Source: Erythrocercus mccallii (taxonomy: Eukaryota > Chordata > Aves > Passeriformes > Dicruridae). Taken from it: a stretch of DNA of 64,000 nucleotides. The stretch's first letter is position 1, and each line of letters opens with the position of its first letter. Both the position numbers and the translations under genes were made by a program. The notes under the pieces were generated by a model that was given only the letters and a program-made list of their open reading frames with translations, ran no database searches and had not been told where the DNA came from. Below are positions 47,325 to 59,641 of this stretch, piece after piece. The stretch lies in contig VZRG01002367.1 of the NCBI GenBank assembly GCA_013397435.1, positions 42,057 through 106,056 on the forward strand, read 5' to 3'.

Positions 47325-50300
47325 GGCAAACCAAGAACAGTGATTTTTTTTTACTTTCATCCAAGGTCTTCCCCAAGTACTGTACTCTTCTTGGTTTTAG
47401 AAAACAGTATTTTTCTGCAGGGGTTAGAATTGTTTCATTCGGTCTTTAGGCCTTTCTTTGCTCCATAGTGGTTTTTATCAGTTCCAGTCTGAGAGCACAG
47501 TGCCCTTTTCCTTGTGAAAAAAATATGAAGCTGTAGAGGGAGGGGAAGGAAAAAAAAGAGCAGCAATGTTATTTCCTCTCTGAAGTCACCACCTACAGAG
47601 TTGGTACCAATGGCATTTTAATAGAAGAGGTGCTCCCCATCCAGTATGGTGATAGAAATTCATTGCGGGGAGCATCAGGAAGTTGGGAAATAAAAAGCAC
47701 AAAAAGGAAACAAGAATATATTGGTTTGCGCTGGGAAGGAGGGGAAGGGCAAAATGTAATAAATGGGATAGTTAAATATTCAGTGATATAATGGGGTCCT
47801 GTCAACCTTGTCTAAGAACTCTTGGATCCTAGTAAAATAATTCAGAAATGTTGGGTATAAACCAGCTGCTCCTCATAAAGCTCTTGTCCAGCCAAATTGT
47901 AGTCAAGGGTTTTTTAGATGTTTGCTTGATTGTAGGTACAGATTTCCTATTTGTTTTTAGGAAGGGACTTGACTGATATAGGATTGATCTCAGGAAATTA
48001 GGGTGACACATCAGTTTTGGGGCAGCAATTTGCCTTTCTATGTGGTTGCTTTGCTTCTGTGGAGAATAATAGATCACACTTCAACATCTGAGCAATTGCC
48101 TGAGTTTATTATTTAGCTGTGCTGGTTTCTGTGTGCGAAATCTCCATTTTCCCACAAATTCAGCTTGTGGAGGCAGCTTTGGGGAAAGAAATTACTTCAG
48201 AGCTTTGAAGAAACAAAAGTGCAACTTTAACAAATTTCATCTTGGCCAAAAGCATTTAATACCAAGAATATTGTAAATGTTTTCTGCTGGAATTGCTCCC
48301 TCTGGGCTGCTAATCTGGGAGCAATTCAGGCATTTGCTTCTGACCTTACCCCCTTCCTGGAGATCCGAGCACTTTGCTCATGAGAGTGCAAGACAAGGGA
48401 AGGAGGGGCTGGCAGAGCTGTTGTTTTCCAAAGGAAATGAAGTCATGTCACTTTTGCTTGGAATTACAAGCCTCTGCAATGTCTTCAGAAAAGGTGACGC
48501 TCCTCAGAAAGGAAAAACAGCTGATGAGAGGTCCTTGAAGGTGCCTTGAACGTTTGCATGCTTTCTTCTCTGCCAGCAGTGCGGGCTGGCTGTAGCTTTA
48601 TGTGAGTTGGTAGTTGGTAATTTTATCACTTTATCTGTTTGTTTTCTGATGAAATGCAAATACATCCCTTGGGATTAATTCACCGAGGTTACACCTGCAG
48701 GAGCAGGACACAGAGCTGAAATCCCCAGGGCATGGGGAAGGTGGCTCTTCGTGTCCCTACAAACCGTGGTGTGTGATGTGGTTGCACTTGCCCTTATCTT
48801 GCATAATCTGCATTTTCGTATTATTCTTTGAGACGATCGTGGTCCTGGCAGGGAGGGACTCAGGCTGCACACCCAGACACCTGCATGGATGGGTTTCCAC
48901 CTGCAGGACCCTGTTGTTTCTGCACCATTTAAAGTCATGAGAGTGTTTAAAAACCTTTCAGCCCCTGCAGCGATGTGCAGACAGTGATGAAGCCAAGACA
49001 GCTCTCCTGCAAATGGCAGCTTTGGGAGCTCTCAGGAGTTTTTGGTATTTGCAGCAGGTCCTTGCTTCTGCTGCAGCAATGTGCTCCTTGGGACTGTTCT
49101 GGAAGCTGGGACTCACTGGGGAGAGCTTGTGTTCTGCTGGAGATAACCACACTGCTGTGCCCTCAGCCTATTTAAGTGATCAGCTGCTTTTTGTTGTTGT
49201 TATTTTCTCCTTTTTCTTTCCCCATATGGAAAGTTTCAGTGCTAGCGGAGCAAGGCGGTTTTATGTACTTGTTTTTTGGAACTAATAAAAACTTCCAATA
49301 TTCTTCTCCTGAGTCCACAGCAGCCAGACAGCATGGTGCAGCTCCTGGAAGGGGCTGAGTGTGTGATGGTGCATCTGGGATGTTGGAGGTTGGATGTTTG
49401 GGTCTGTAAGTCCTCTATTCGCTTCCGTTCCACCAGGTGTAATTTGCATTTTCAATGAGCCCTTGGCCTTTTGATCCAAAGCCTTTGCACACCCCGTGAC
49501 CTGTGCAGGAGGAACCTTCTGCAGCTCATCACTTGTGAAGGCTCAGGAAAGGTTAACAGAACTGTTTATCCATTTTTTGCTCAGTTTTTTACTTCTTCCT
49601 GCCTTTCCTGTTCTTACCCAGCCACTCAACCTATGGGGGAGAAAAAAACACAACAGGTTTCCTTGCAATATTGGTTTGAATGTTCTGGAAAACAGGAATC
49701 ATGAGTCATCAGTCCTAATTTAATGTTTGTGTGTGAGGCTGAAATGACATGCAAGAGATGGGTCACCTCTGCAGACAGGAAGAGTGTGGTAACATGCTTA
49801 GAACTCTCAAGGCTACCGTTCAGCTCTTCCGTTTATAAAATTCTCATTGGGGAGGCTTGTAAACACCTCTGTGTACGTTAGTCTCACTCTTGAATTGAGG
49901 GTTTCTGCCTGGGAACAGGTTTTAAAAACAAACACCCCTCTTCTGTGGCGCTTCCACTTTTAAAGCTTCTTCACTTGTCCTTGGAGCTTGCAGAGATTAG
50001 CAGTTTCTGGAGGAATTTGTTCAGCCAGGTTTCTTTTGCAAAGTGTAAACGCAAGGCATGGGGTTGAGATGGATTTCTGGATTTTGAGTCTTAGTGGTCT
50101 CGTTCTGGCCTACTTGCTGGCATTAGGAAAAATGGATTTCTCTGCATCTCCTAGGAAATTTTTGTCAGTTGAAAGATTCTGGATTTCCTTTTCTTTTTTT
50201 TTTCCTTCCCTTCTTCCTTTCTACCTTTGCTAGACCCTGCCTTCCTGGAAGCAAACACGCTGTTGTAACTGGACCATCATCTCCTCCATTCCAGTCATTC

Positions 50301-51511
50301 AGGCTTAAAAATATGCAGTGCAGATGAGGTTTTTCTTTTCTAGAGAGGGAAGAAATGCCATGTTTCTCAAAAGACCTTCTTAGAATTAAGGGAAACAAAA
50401 CCAAAACCCAGAGTGGATAATAAATGTAGTACAGGCTAATCTAGGAGTTACAAGAGTTTCATGCCATCAGAATCAGCTTTATTTTGTTAATTTGCCTTTT
50501 TTGTCCCTTGCTGTCCCATTATTCTTGCTGCAATTTGCTCTCCATCAATGTACACATGCTAGTAAGTGCTTTAATTCTGTGTGAGAAGCTGCAGCCTTGG
50601 AAGTTGAAACGCTCCATATTTAGCCTCTGCTCCTGTGCCTTATACCCAGATTTCATCCAGGCTGCTCAGCTTGGGTGGGCTGAAACCCTCTGCTGAGCAT
50701 TTGGGACAATCCCGTTTCTGCTATCTCAGAAACTGCTGCTGAGGTGCCAGTTTTGTATCCACTGCCACACTGACCCGTGGTTGGATCAGGTTGGATCCCT
50801 TTGGACAAAGAGCTCTGCCCAGCCCATCCTCCCAGCAGTGACGAGTCCAGGAGCAGAGATGGTCACTTGCTCAGGCCATTAAAGGGACAGGAAAATGCCA
50901 CTTTGGATGCTGGGGTTGGGCTTGGAGGGTTCAGCGGGGTTACAGCTGAAACTGCTGCTTGGAGGTGGTGGAGGGGCTGGGTGTGCCACTGGCTGGCCAC
51001 GTGCAGGGGGAAGGTTTTGCATCCCAAATGCAGTTTGTGGTGGGTGGTTTCAACCATCCAAGGAAAACCAGGCAGCTCTTGGTCAGGCCAGGGTGCCCTC
51101 CCTGCTTCGCCTCTGGATGCTCGGCCACGGCTGCACGCTGTTGGCAACACAAACCTGCTTTCATCTCTCCTACTGCTCCTGCTTTGGTAAGCTGCTCTTC
51201 CTAAATACACTTGCTATAATTATATTTTTGCTCCCAGGCTCTGTGGAACGGGCAGCTCTCTTGAAACTGGAGGAGTAAGACAGGGGCTGCCTGCACTCCT
51301 GGACACAGGGGTGGTGGTGAGCAGGAGGTGTGGGACACCTGTGTGCCTTAAATGGAGAAATGGAGTTGAAACCAGCCATCAGCAGACTGGCAGGAGGAGT
51401 GTGGTCACTAGAAAAACCAAAAGGTTTTGAAGGCAGGGCATGAAATGGAGGAGAGGTGGCTGCCTTGGCATGGCTTGGGAGAAGGAAGATGCTGGGATCC
51501 CAGTCCACCCT

Positions 51512-51536
51512 GGGAGGGAGGTGTGGGGCTGGGGGG
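51512..51536 (+). other. Intronic G-quadruplex-type run
   Basis: Four G tracts (3, 3, 4 and 6 G) occur within 25 bases with loops of one, six and two bases, on the MAGI1 sense strand. It meets the standard pattern for a G-quadruplex. Intronic G runs can also act as splicing enhancers, but no exon is apparent next to it. Confidence 0.45.
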
Positions 51537-54500
51537 CCTGGAGGGGCCCAAGGAGAGGCACGTGGGGCACCTTGGGCAGGTCTGACCAGGGTCTGCAATC
51601 CCCAAGGACCTGCCAGGCACCTGGGCTTTGAAATGATCTTCTTGGGGCTGACAGGGAGAGAGGTTTGAGCAATATTGTTCTGGTTTTTAATTAAAAAGAC
51701 CTGTGTTTCTGTAAATGCTTTTTTTAGGGGGGTTGGTATTTGTTAAGGTTCTTGCTGATTGTGAAAATTGGAGGTAATTTCTAGAGCATTTAGTCTTCTA
51801 CTGGCCAGGGCTAAGGCAGGAAGCAGGGCTTGTCACAGCATTTGCCACTGGCAGTTCCCAGATTTTACCCTGTTAAACTGTACCTCATTTCCATTTACTT
51901 CTTACAAAAGGATGAGGAGAGTTCTGTGTATTTATCAAGGAGCTTTATTCTCCAGCTTTTCTTTCTCAGTTTGGAGAACTATTTTGCAGGACTGAGTTTC
52001 TGAGGAAAAATGTGCTGGGTTTTTAGTAGTTTACAAAGCAGAAATAACGTGACACCAGAATTGTGGTGTGGAACACCAGGGGTGGCTTGATGCTCTTGCC
52101 TTTGTGTAAGGATGTCCTGGGAAAACAGTACCTGATGCCAAGCACTTGGCTATGAGAAAGGTTGATGTATAACAGGGAAGAGTTAATTTCTAATGAAGGG
52201 GAAAACCTCAAGGGAAAGGGAAGAGAATTCCTATAACAGAACAAGTAGTAGAATTTCATCTCCTGCAGAAAACAGGCAACCAAATAGAGAGGTAGAGGAA
52301 AGGTTAAAACATTGCAGCTGCAATTGGAAAAGCTGTGTTTGCTGAGGAGTCTTAGGTTAGAAGATGGCTTAAAAAAATAAATGAGAAGTAGAAAAAGGAA
52401 ACCTAAAAAAATGTATTTTTCTTCCCATCTAGCGTGTGTCAGATCCCAGTTTGATTTCTGTGTGCACTTGCAGCCCAGTTCAGGCTGAGAAAGATCTGAG
52501 TAGGCAAAGGTCTGCTGGAATGGAAACATTAGGAAATTAGAATTTTTATACTACACAGAATTATTTGGAAGATTGGTTTCAAGTTTTTTAATGTGCAAAT
52601 GCAGATCTGAATATATATGAGTTGTTGCACATCTATATTAACTGTTTCCACTATATTATTTCCTGTTGGTATGCTCAAGGCCTTGTTAAAATGGGATTTA
52701 TCGCAATCCTTGTTCACACATTTATAGAAAAAGGGCATGTGTATAATCATCAAAATGAAGCATCAAATGGCAATTTCATATTGGAATGTAACAGAAATCT
52801 ATGTTTGAAGATTTTTCTGTGTTTTATTGGGTTTTTTTCCCCCTCTATTTGGAGCCCTGTGCAGCCCCTGCCTTTGTTCTCCTGGCTTACTCACTCATTA
52901 ATGTTTGCGTCTCTAGGTTATAACAAAACAGTCAAATGCTGTGGTCATTCATCTCTGAAACCTTTAATGAGCTTATTGGGAAAGAACTATAAATACGTAT
53001 CTTGTAGTTCTCTTGTATCAGGAGATGCTTCCTCAGGCCATGGATAATTAGGTTGGCCCACCTAAGCTAATTACAGACTGTCTCACTATTCAAAATACCC
53101 TCTGGGTAACGTTGTTAGGACTCTCTTACCAGGTTAATGGCTTCTCTGTAGCCTGAATATTATGTTGGCCTTTACTACCTTGATCAAAAATGCACGGTAT
53201 GGGACCTTTTCCCATGCCAATCTGGGACTTGTTTTCAAGCATCATCTTTCCTCCTCCTTGAATGATGATCTCAGAGGGACAGGGCAAAGCTTGTCTTGAT
53301 CAGGCTCTTTGGAGTCCATCCCTTGGCTCAGCAGCGCAACTGTAAATGCTTCTGTGAGAGTCTGTTGAGTGGCAAGGTGGGAAACAGCAAGTCCTGAGTG
53401 TCCCTGGTAAATCTGATTGTGCTTCTGCCATGATTACCTTTCAAATCTGTTCGGGGTTGTGCAGCAAACTTAACTCACCCGCTTATCTTCAGGAAAACAA
53501 ATGTACCAGTTATTGCTGACTAGAAAGTGCGAGCTGAGCTGTGTGTTTTCAGTGGGCTTGCTGTGATTTTGTTTTGACAGATTGAGCTGTGTTTCATTTT
53601 GCTTTCATTTTTCACCCTGTCAGAAGAATTTTTAGTGGATTTTTTTTTTCCCTTCCCCAGCCTCTTGCTGTCTGTACGGATCAGTGCACTGAAGCAGTGA
53701 CTCCCTCTCCTCTGCATTGCTGGTTTGCAGCTTCTCGTGCCACAGAGCCCTGAGCTGAACCTTCCCCACGGGAAGCTCGGGTCAAACCTTGGCCATCTCA
53801 GTGGGCAGCATCTTCTGCCGTGGGCAGGACGTGCAGGAGAGCTGGCAGGGGCAGGTGAACCTCCAAGTGGGAATATCTTAGCAATCTGAAAGTTTTCGTT
53901 ATTTTTCACTTGCCTTGTGCTGTGTTTCCCCTGACCCACCCCGAGGAGCAGCACGCCTTGGGCTGGATCAGCTCCTCTGCTTGGGGTCAGCTGTGCACAG
54001 CCCCTGTGCCTGGGTGTGGAGAGGCTGTAGGACGCTTGCTGTTCCCAGCTGCACAGGGTGCTCTGCTCTGCTGATGTGTGCAAGGGTTTAGGGGTTCAGC
54101 TTCCACTGCTGCCCCTCAGCAGTCCTTGTATTAATCTTGGGAAGCTTCATGCCCGTGTTCTCAAGTGTTGCCATGATAGAAGAAAGCTGCTGTGTAATGA
54201 CCAGAATAATTAGAACATGGGAGGGTTCACACCAAACTAACTTGCATACTGCCAGGCCTAAACTGAGCTGGTGCTGAAAAGTTTAGTGGTGAGTGAGAGA
54301 CTGAGTGACACTGACTGAAGCTAGAGGAAGCTGAAGTCAGGTTTAACTGTGCCATTTTCATGACAGCAGTCTCTGAACAGCCTCTGTAACAGAGACCTGG
54401 GAGAATGGACTGTGATCAATGGCGTAAATCTCTTGGTGATGCTGCAGTTCCTGCCCTGGGGACCCTCTGCTCCAAGGGGAGCAGCACAGAACACGAGCTG

Positions 54501-57500
54501 CTGCCAGCACTGCAGCATGTGTGCTGCTGGAAAACGAGATATTAATCCCTCCTGCACTGAGGGCAGTCTGGGTGTCATAACCACGGTAGACAAATCTTGG
54601 TTTGTTCTTTTTATTAGCAAAGGCCTCGTGTTTGTGCAGGGCATGCACGTGGAGCTTTCCCTCCCCAGGCCCTGGGTCCCTGCCGTGCTCCCCACAGCAG
54701 CAGGTAAGGCTGGTTCCTGTGGGTCCATGCTGGGACTGCAGTATCACACTGCTCCCATGGCTCTCACTGCCTTGGGATGTATTCTCCAGGGACCAGATAC
54801 TGCTGCTCTGCCTGCAAGGAGCTGAAGTGATCACGATCATGTATCATATTCTAAAGTACTTTTTTCTCTTCTGAGCTTGGATTTCTTTTTTTGGCTGCAG
54901 TTTCCCTTGTTTTATGGGCTGTATGTGCCACTCTTGCCTGCTTAATACTTCATTTCTTGAGAAGTTCAGTCGCAATGCAGTGATCAGCAGGTCTGGCTAT
55001 ATTGTGAATTCTTCCAAATTCTCTCTCAGTGTCTAGCAGTGTACTTAGGACAAGCAGAGATTTATTTGCATAACTGGTCAAACAGAGGTTAGTGTGAAAT
55101 AAAATACATGCATGTGCTTCTCTCGGCCTCCCCCGATGCGAGGTCAAGGCTGGCTTATTTTTTCTGAGTCCTCCCATTGTCAGAACCTCTCAGGGATCTG
55201 GGCTCTGGTCCACTTGCTGTCAGTAGTAGTTTACTTTGCTTCTCAGTAAATTGTCCAAGTTTGCAAACCTCCCCCAAGGCTATCGTATGACAGTATCCCT
55301 CACGTGATGGGTCTGGTAGCAGGAAAAAAACTCTACTTTCTTGCAGTCCAAATTTACGGTCCTTTCAATTATGTATGAGTGAAGTGCTCAAAGGATGCAA
55401 AACCTTTGAAGTTGGCTCAGGTGTCTCTTCTCCCCCCATTCTCCACCCTCCCTGGTGCTTTATCATAGTGGTGGGGTGAATTTGCCATTCACTGGATGAA
55501 ACAGAGAGAGAGAGAATGATCTGGAGAAACCCAACCAGGACTATACCAAGATAACATTTCTGGCTGTGATGGTCTTTGAGGCACAGCCTCTGCCAGGTAG
55601 AAGCACTGCCATGCATTTGACCTCTTTTGGGACTCTTCCTGAAGCAATTACTGCTGCTGTTCCTTGGGACAGAACTGTGGAATGCAAGGACACAGATTTT
55701 GACAACCTTTGGCCTTTCTTCATGGACAGAATGAAGCCTTGTAGCAAGGCAGTTCAGTGCCTAAGGGATGCAGAGCTCTCTGGATGGCTGTGGGCCAGTT
55801 CAGGTTTCACCTCAAGTCCTGACCCTGAGGTGAGCCCAGGCAATTCCCCTCTCTCATATCCCTAAAACTCGGGGCCCAGTGTGTTGGTTACACCTGGATC
55901 TGCTGCATGAGGTGCTTTGGGCAGGGCCTGAGCACAGGCTGAAGGGAGCAACTCACCTCCTAGAAGGTCTCTCCCTTCAAAAGATGGATGATGATTGGCA
56001 TGTGCCCCTCCTGCCCTTCCTGGTCCTCTCCAGCCTCCATAAGTAGTAACCAGAACTGTCCTCAAGCAGTGGGGAGATGCTGGAAAAGGGATTCGCCAAC
56101 TACATGCAAGGGCCAGCGTTCACATCCTCTGCAGTCAATGTGCCCACAGCTTGCCAGATCCAAATCTTTCGGAGTCATTGTTTGAGAGATTTGCTGCTGG
56201 AATTCCCTTCCCTGATGCTGGAGAGGGATCGGAGATGAAAGGAAAGTAGTGTTAACAGTGGAAAATGGCTTTTCCACTCCTTCCCTTTGAATGCAGAATG
56301 CTTCCTTCTGCCTGGAGTCTAGCTACGGGTTACATTTAAAGTGTTTGCTGAAGCTGGAAGTGGGTAGACAGGTAGCTTTAAAGAAAAAAAGGCAGTGATT
56401 TGAGACAGTGAGATAGGAGACAGTGGCAGCAGGGTTGTAACTGACTTATTTACTGCAGCCTTGAGAGCAAGAAATACTACAGAGGACAAAATTCCTGTAA
56501 TGTTTATATAAGACTGTAAGAAATTGATTACAGCTCAGGTATGTTTTGTTGCACGCTGCTGGGAGGAATCATAAAAGTCATGCAACAGGGTTTTGAACAT
56601 CATGTTATTGCCGGTCTGCTCAAAAGCCCCATTTGCCACAAGGAAAACCTTTCATTTGTTCTTTTTGCTAATTTCAGCTCTGTTGGCTTCCAGCTTCTGT
56701 GAGTTGCTGCTTGCAGGATTCAGCTCTTTCAGGCTGCAGTCCTCTGGGGGTGAATTGCTTCTTCTATTCTCAGCCGCTTAAAACAAACAAACAAAAAGCT
56801 CAGGGACTTTGCCGAAGTGTTTCCCCACAGATGTGTTTTCTTTTAGTTAATACTTTTAAGTTATTATTTGTAATTTGTATTACTTGTCCTATTCTGTCAT
56901 CCTAAGAGCTTTGGAAAGGCCTTCCTAATGTTCTCCCCAGTTTATCCCATCTAATCCCATTCTCCCACTGAACCATGCAGGACTTGGTGCACCAGCACAT
57001 GGTGTCCAGCAGCAGCTCTGGGAGAGGGCAGCTTTCCTGCAGCCTTCTGCCCTGGTGGCACCAAGCCCTTCACTTGCATCATTTTCCTGGAGGATGTTGG
57101 GGGTCCTCAGCAGTGACTCGAACCCCTGGCCATCCCCTTCTTGCAGCTTCAGAGCGGGTATAAGTAATAGAGCTTGTAAGGACTCATTTGGGGTTTGGCA
57201 TTTATGATGCTTTACAGCCAGAAATTCATCTCTCCTCTTGCTGTCCTTCCCCTTGCCCACGGCAGTGTGTAATAAATCTCAGTGTCTCTGAGCACCCATA
57301 AGCCTCCGCTGGTAAATGGAGTTACTTTCACCTGCTTACGTTCTGATATTCTTTCAGGGAATGTGCATTCAGTTGTTTCTCAGGTGGATCTTCTCTAAAT
57401 AAATGGCATCTTGTGTGCTTTCAGGAACTGCAAGGAGCAGTGGAATGAAAGCCATAAAAACAAAATACATGCATTGCTGGTGTCCAGCAAGACTAAAGAC

Positions 57501-58800
57501 TAAAACTGACAATAAAAGAGACACGGGAGTGCTGTCTTCCTGCCTGCTACCTCACAAGGTCCGTGGTCTCTGCAGGCCTGAGGGAAGGTGTGGAGGAGCA
57601 GGCTGGGTTGCTCATGGTGATGCTGAGTGATTTGGGGCAGGGATTTCCTAGCAATTACCCTGGGTTTGAGTTCATCCCTGAGAACACACTGCCCGCAGTG
57701 CCTTGCCATTGCTTTTGCCGATAACCTGGAGCCGACTGTAGAAGCTGGTTTGGCCTTTTCTTGGCAGAGGTTTGTGTGCAGAACAGACAAGGTGGTTTGA
57801 GGTTATGAAGCCCACCTGCTGTTTGAGATGAGGGAGGGTGTGTGGGGGCTGAGCGTGCTGACAGACTGTTTCAGCACAGGTAAAACGGGTTAGATCCAAA
57901 CTTGTTAGTCAACAGCTGAGTTCATGTGTTGCTGCAGCTGTTCTTAGCACACCTCTGCCCATGTCCTCATGTTACTTCAAGGAGAAAAGTCTGGTAGGCT
58001 GGACACAGGATTGCTGAGCTGCACAAAAGCAGCTGTAAAATTGTTAACCTGCTAATTTTAAGCCATTGCATTACTCTGTCACTGGCATCAATGAAAGCAG
58101 CACTTGCCACTTATGTCCTGGCATATGACTGAGCAACAGAGAGAGGGATTTAAATTGTCACTTCTAGCTTCACTGATGATCTGACACTCTCTGAGCAATC
58201 ATCCCACCAGATCTCAGAAGATGGAAGTGCAAATCCCACTCAGTCTGTTTGAACCAAGAAGGAAAGTCAATGGAAGCACATCTGAAATAGCTGCAGCCAC
58301 AAGGAGAGGATTAAATAATACAGCCCTCAGACAAAAGAATTCAGTTGTGTTTATTTTGACGTTGAAAGAATGGGGTTGAATGAGAACCTTCGTGGCATTG
58401 TTTTCAGCATGTCTGGCATTTTGAGATGTAGTTTTGTGTGAAAATGAGGTGCAGACTTTTAAATATGATGCTACTTTATTTGAAACTTCTCAAACAGTAG
58501 AGGAGATGCTTTTGGGAGGACTGAGATGTTCACCAATGATTATCTATGAGGCTGGATTTCATTTTGATACAAGAAAAAGTGCCTTGACATTTTTTACTGT
58601 TGTTTTTGCTTTTATTTTACTGTTAAGTACTGAGTATCTTTGGGCCTTTCACTGACTAGAGGGAACCGTAAGACATTCAGTACATTTGATACTTCCTATG
58701 TACAAGATCCAAGCATGGATTTGAGTGCCTGGATTTTCTAGTAAGGATCTTGATTCATGTAATGTAAAGTTAGAATAACAAAATTGGATTCAGATGCTCC

Positions 58801-58818
58801 TTTTTTTTTTTTTTTTTT
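58801..58818. repeat. T18 homopolymer
   Basis: This is a pure run of 18 T with no recognisable retroposed sequence adjoining it. Confidence 0.9.
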
Positions 58819-59422
58819 GGTCGCTGTTGCAGTCCTAAGCCAAACTATTTACTGTGGAATATAGTTGAATTGCTTGTTTTATCTCATAAAAAAATAGGTC
58901 TTTGTTGCTCTTTTGAACTGATGTTTTTCTTAGCTTGCAATTGTGGCTTAGCTATACCCTTCCTTCCCTCTTGATCTTTTTAATTTTTCTCACACCATGC
59001 ACAAATCTGAGTTTGGCCTTTTCTGCTGGCTGATGAAATTGTCTTTGCCATGCCATAGGAGCCTGCTGCCTAGGCAGTGGAGATCCACTGATAAACCCTT
59101 TGCTTTTGTGTTAGAATTGGTGTTTTGTTTTGATACAGTATGTATCATTTCCCATTTGAAACCGCTGTTATTGTGTGCTTGGAAAAACCCTCTTACTTGG
59201 CATTGGCAAAGGAAGCAGAGTTTAAAAAGAAAGAAAAAAACCCCCACTTTAATTTAATAAGCAGTATTTCAGGGTTCCTTTTGTTACGTGCTACCTTTTG
59301 AACTCTGTAAAGCAGCATGCAGATCTAATCCACAACAGCGTCACTGCGTTGGGCTGCACAAGTAAACACTTTAAATGGGAGGAAGCACCTGCGCATCGCT
59401 ATTGTCTCTCTTCTCCCATTAG

Positions 59423-59641
59423 CAAAAGTCTCTGCTCCAGCCAAAGCCTCCAGGCAGTGGGAATCCACAGGCAGAGAGCAAAGCTCCCTGCCCTGGGCTG
59501 CAGCAGTGGGAGCACCTCGGGGGCAGCTGGCCATGGAGGGGAGCGTGGGGCTGCATGTGGACAGCCGCGCACGGGGCGGGTACCGCGCGCTCGCCCATCG
59601 CCTCGGCAGCGTGGCATGCAGGGATCACAGGAGCCAGCAAG
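59423..59641 (+). other. Candidate cassette exon or alternative first exon of MAGI1
   Basis: A pyrimidine-rich acceptor, TTGTCTCTCTTCTCCCATTAG, ends at 59422, and a good donor, CAAG then GTGGGT, lies at 59641/59642. The interval is 219 nt and has no stop in the frame fixed by MAGI1 exon 1 (first full codon at 59425). It enters and leaves in phase 1, so inclusion would add 73 residues between the first PDZ domain and the guanylate-kinase region. An ATG in strong context (GCCATGG, 59533) would alternatively start a 36-codon N-terminus on the same frame, giving a form without the first PDZ. A dense CpG cluster (59565-59611) and a GC box support local function. Caution: the region is GC-rich and several other frames on both strands are also open. 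The predicted peptide is Arg/Gly/Ala-rich with no known domain. Confidence 0.25.
59565..59611. promoter_or_regulatory. CpG-dense patch with GC box inside MAGI1 intron 1
   Basis: About eleven CpGs in 47 bases (GCCGCGCACGGGGCGGGTAC onward) include the GC box GGGGCGGG at 59573-59580. The surrounding intron is CpG-poor. The patch could be part of an internal promoter, or could reflect constraint on a coding exon (see the candidate at 59423-59641). Confidence 0.35.

Larger units (their letters stand above)
46827..59422. other. Intronic sequence, no gene seen
   Basis: I see mixed intron without a supportable exon or intact repeat. Homopolymers of 16 A (47309-47324) and 18 T (58801-58818) and a short GA run near 55502-55515 are present. 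A G-rich stretch with quadruplex potential occurs at 51512-51536. Open frames of up to 187 codons occur on both strands but show no recognisable domains. Confidence 0.45.

Noticed and set aside
52023..52529. 168-codon open frame on the minus strand, hydrophobic in parts
   Set aside because: It matches no family I recognise, has no splice or promoter context and lies in AT-rich intron. Chance ORFs of this length are expected in 64 kb.
53520..54083. 187-codon open frame on the minus strand
   Set aside because: The composition is that of non-coding DNA (mixed Ser/Pro/Arg stretches), and no domain, homologous motif or exon boundary was seen.
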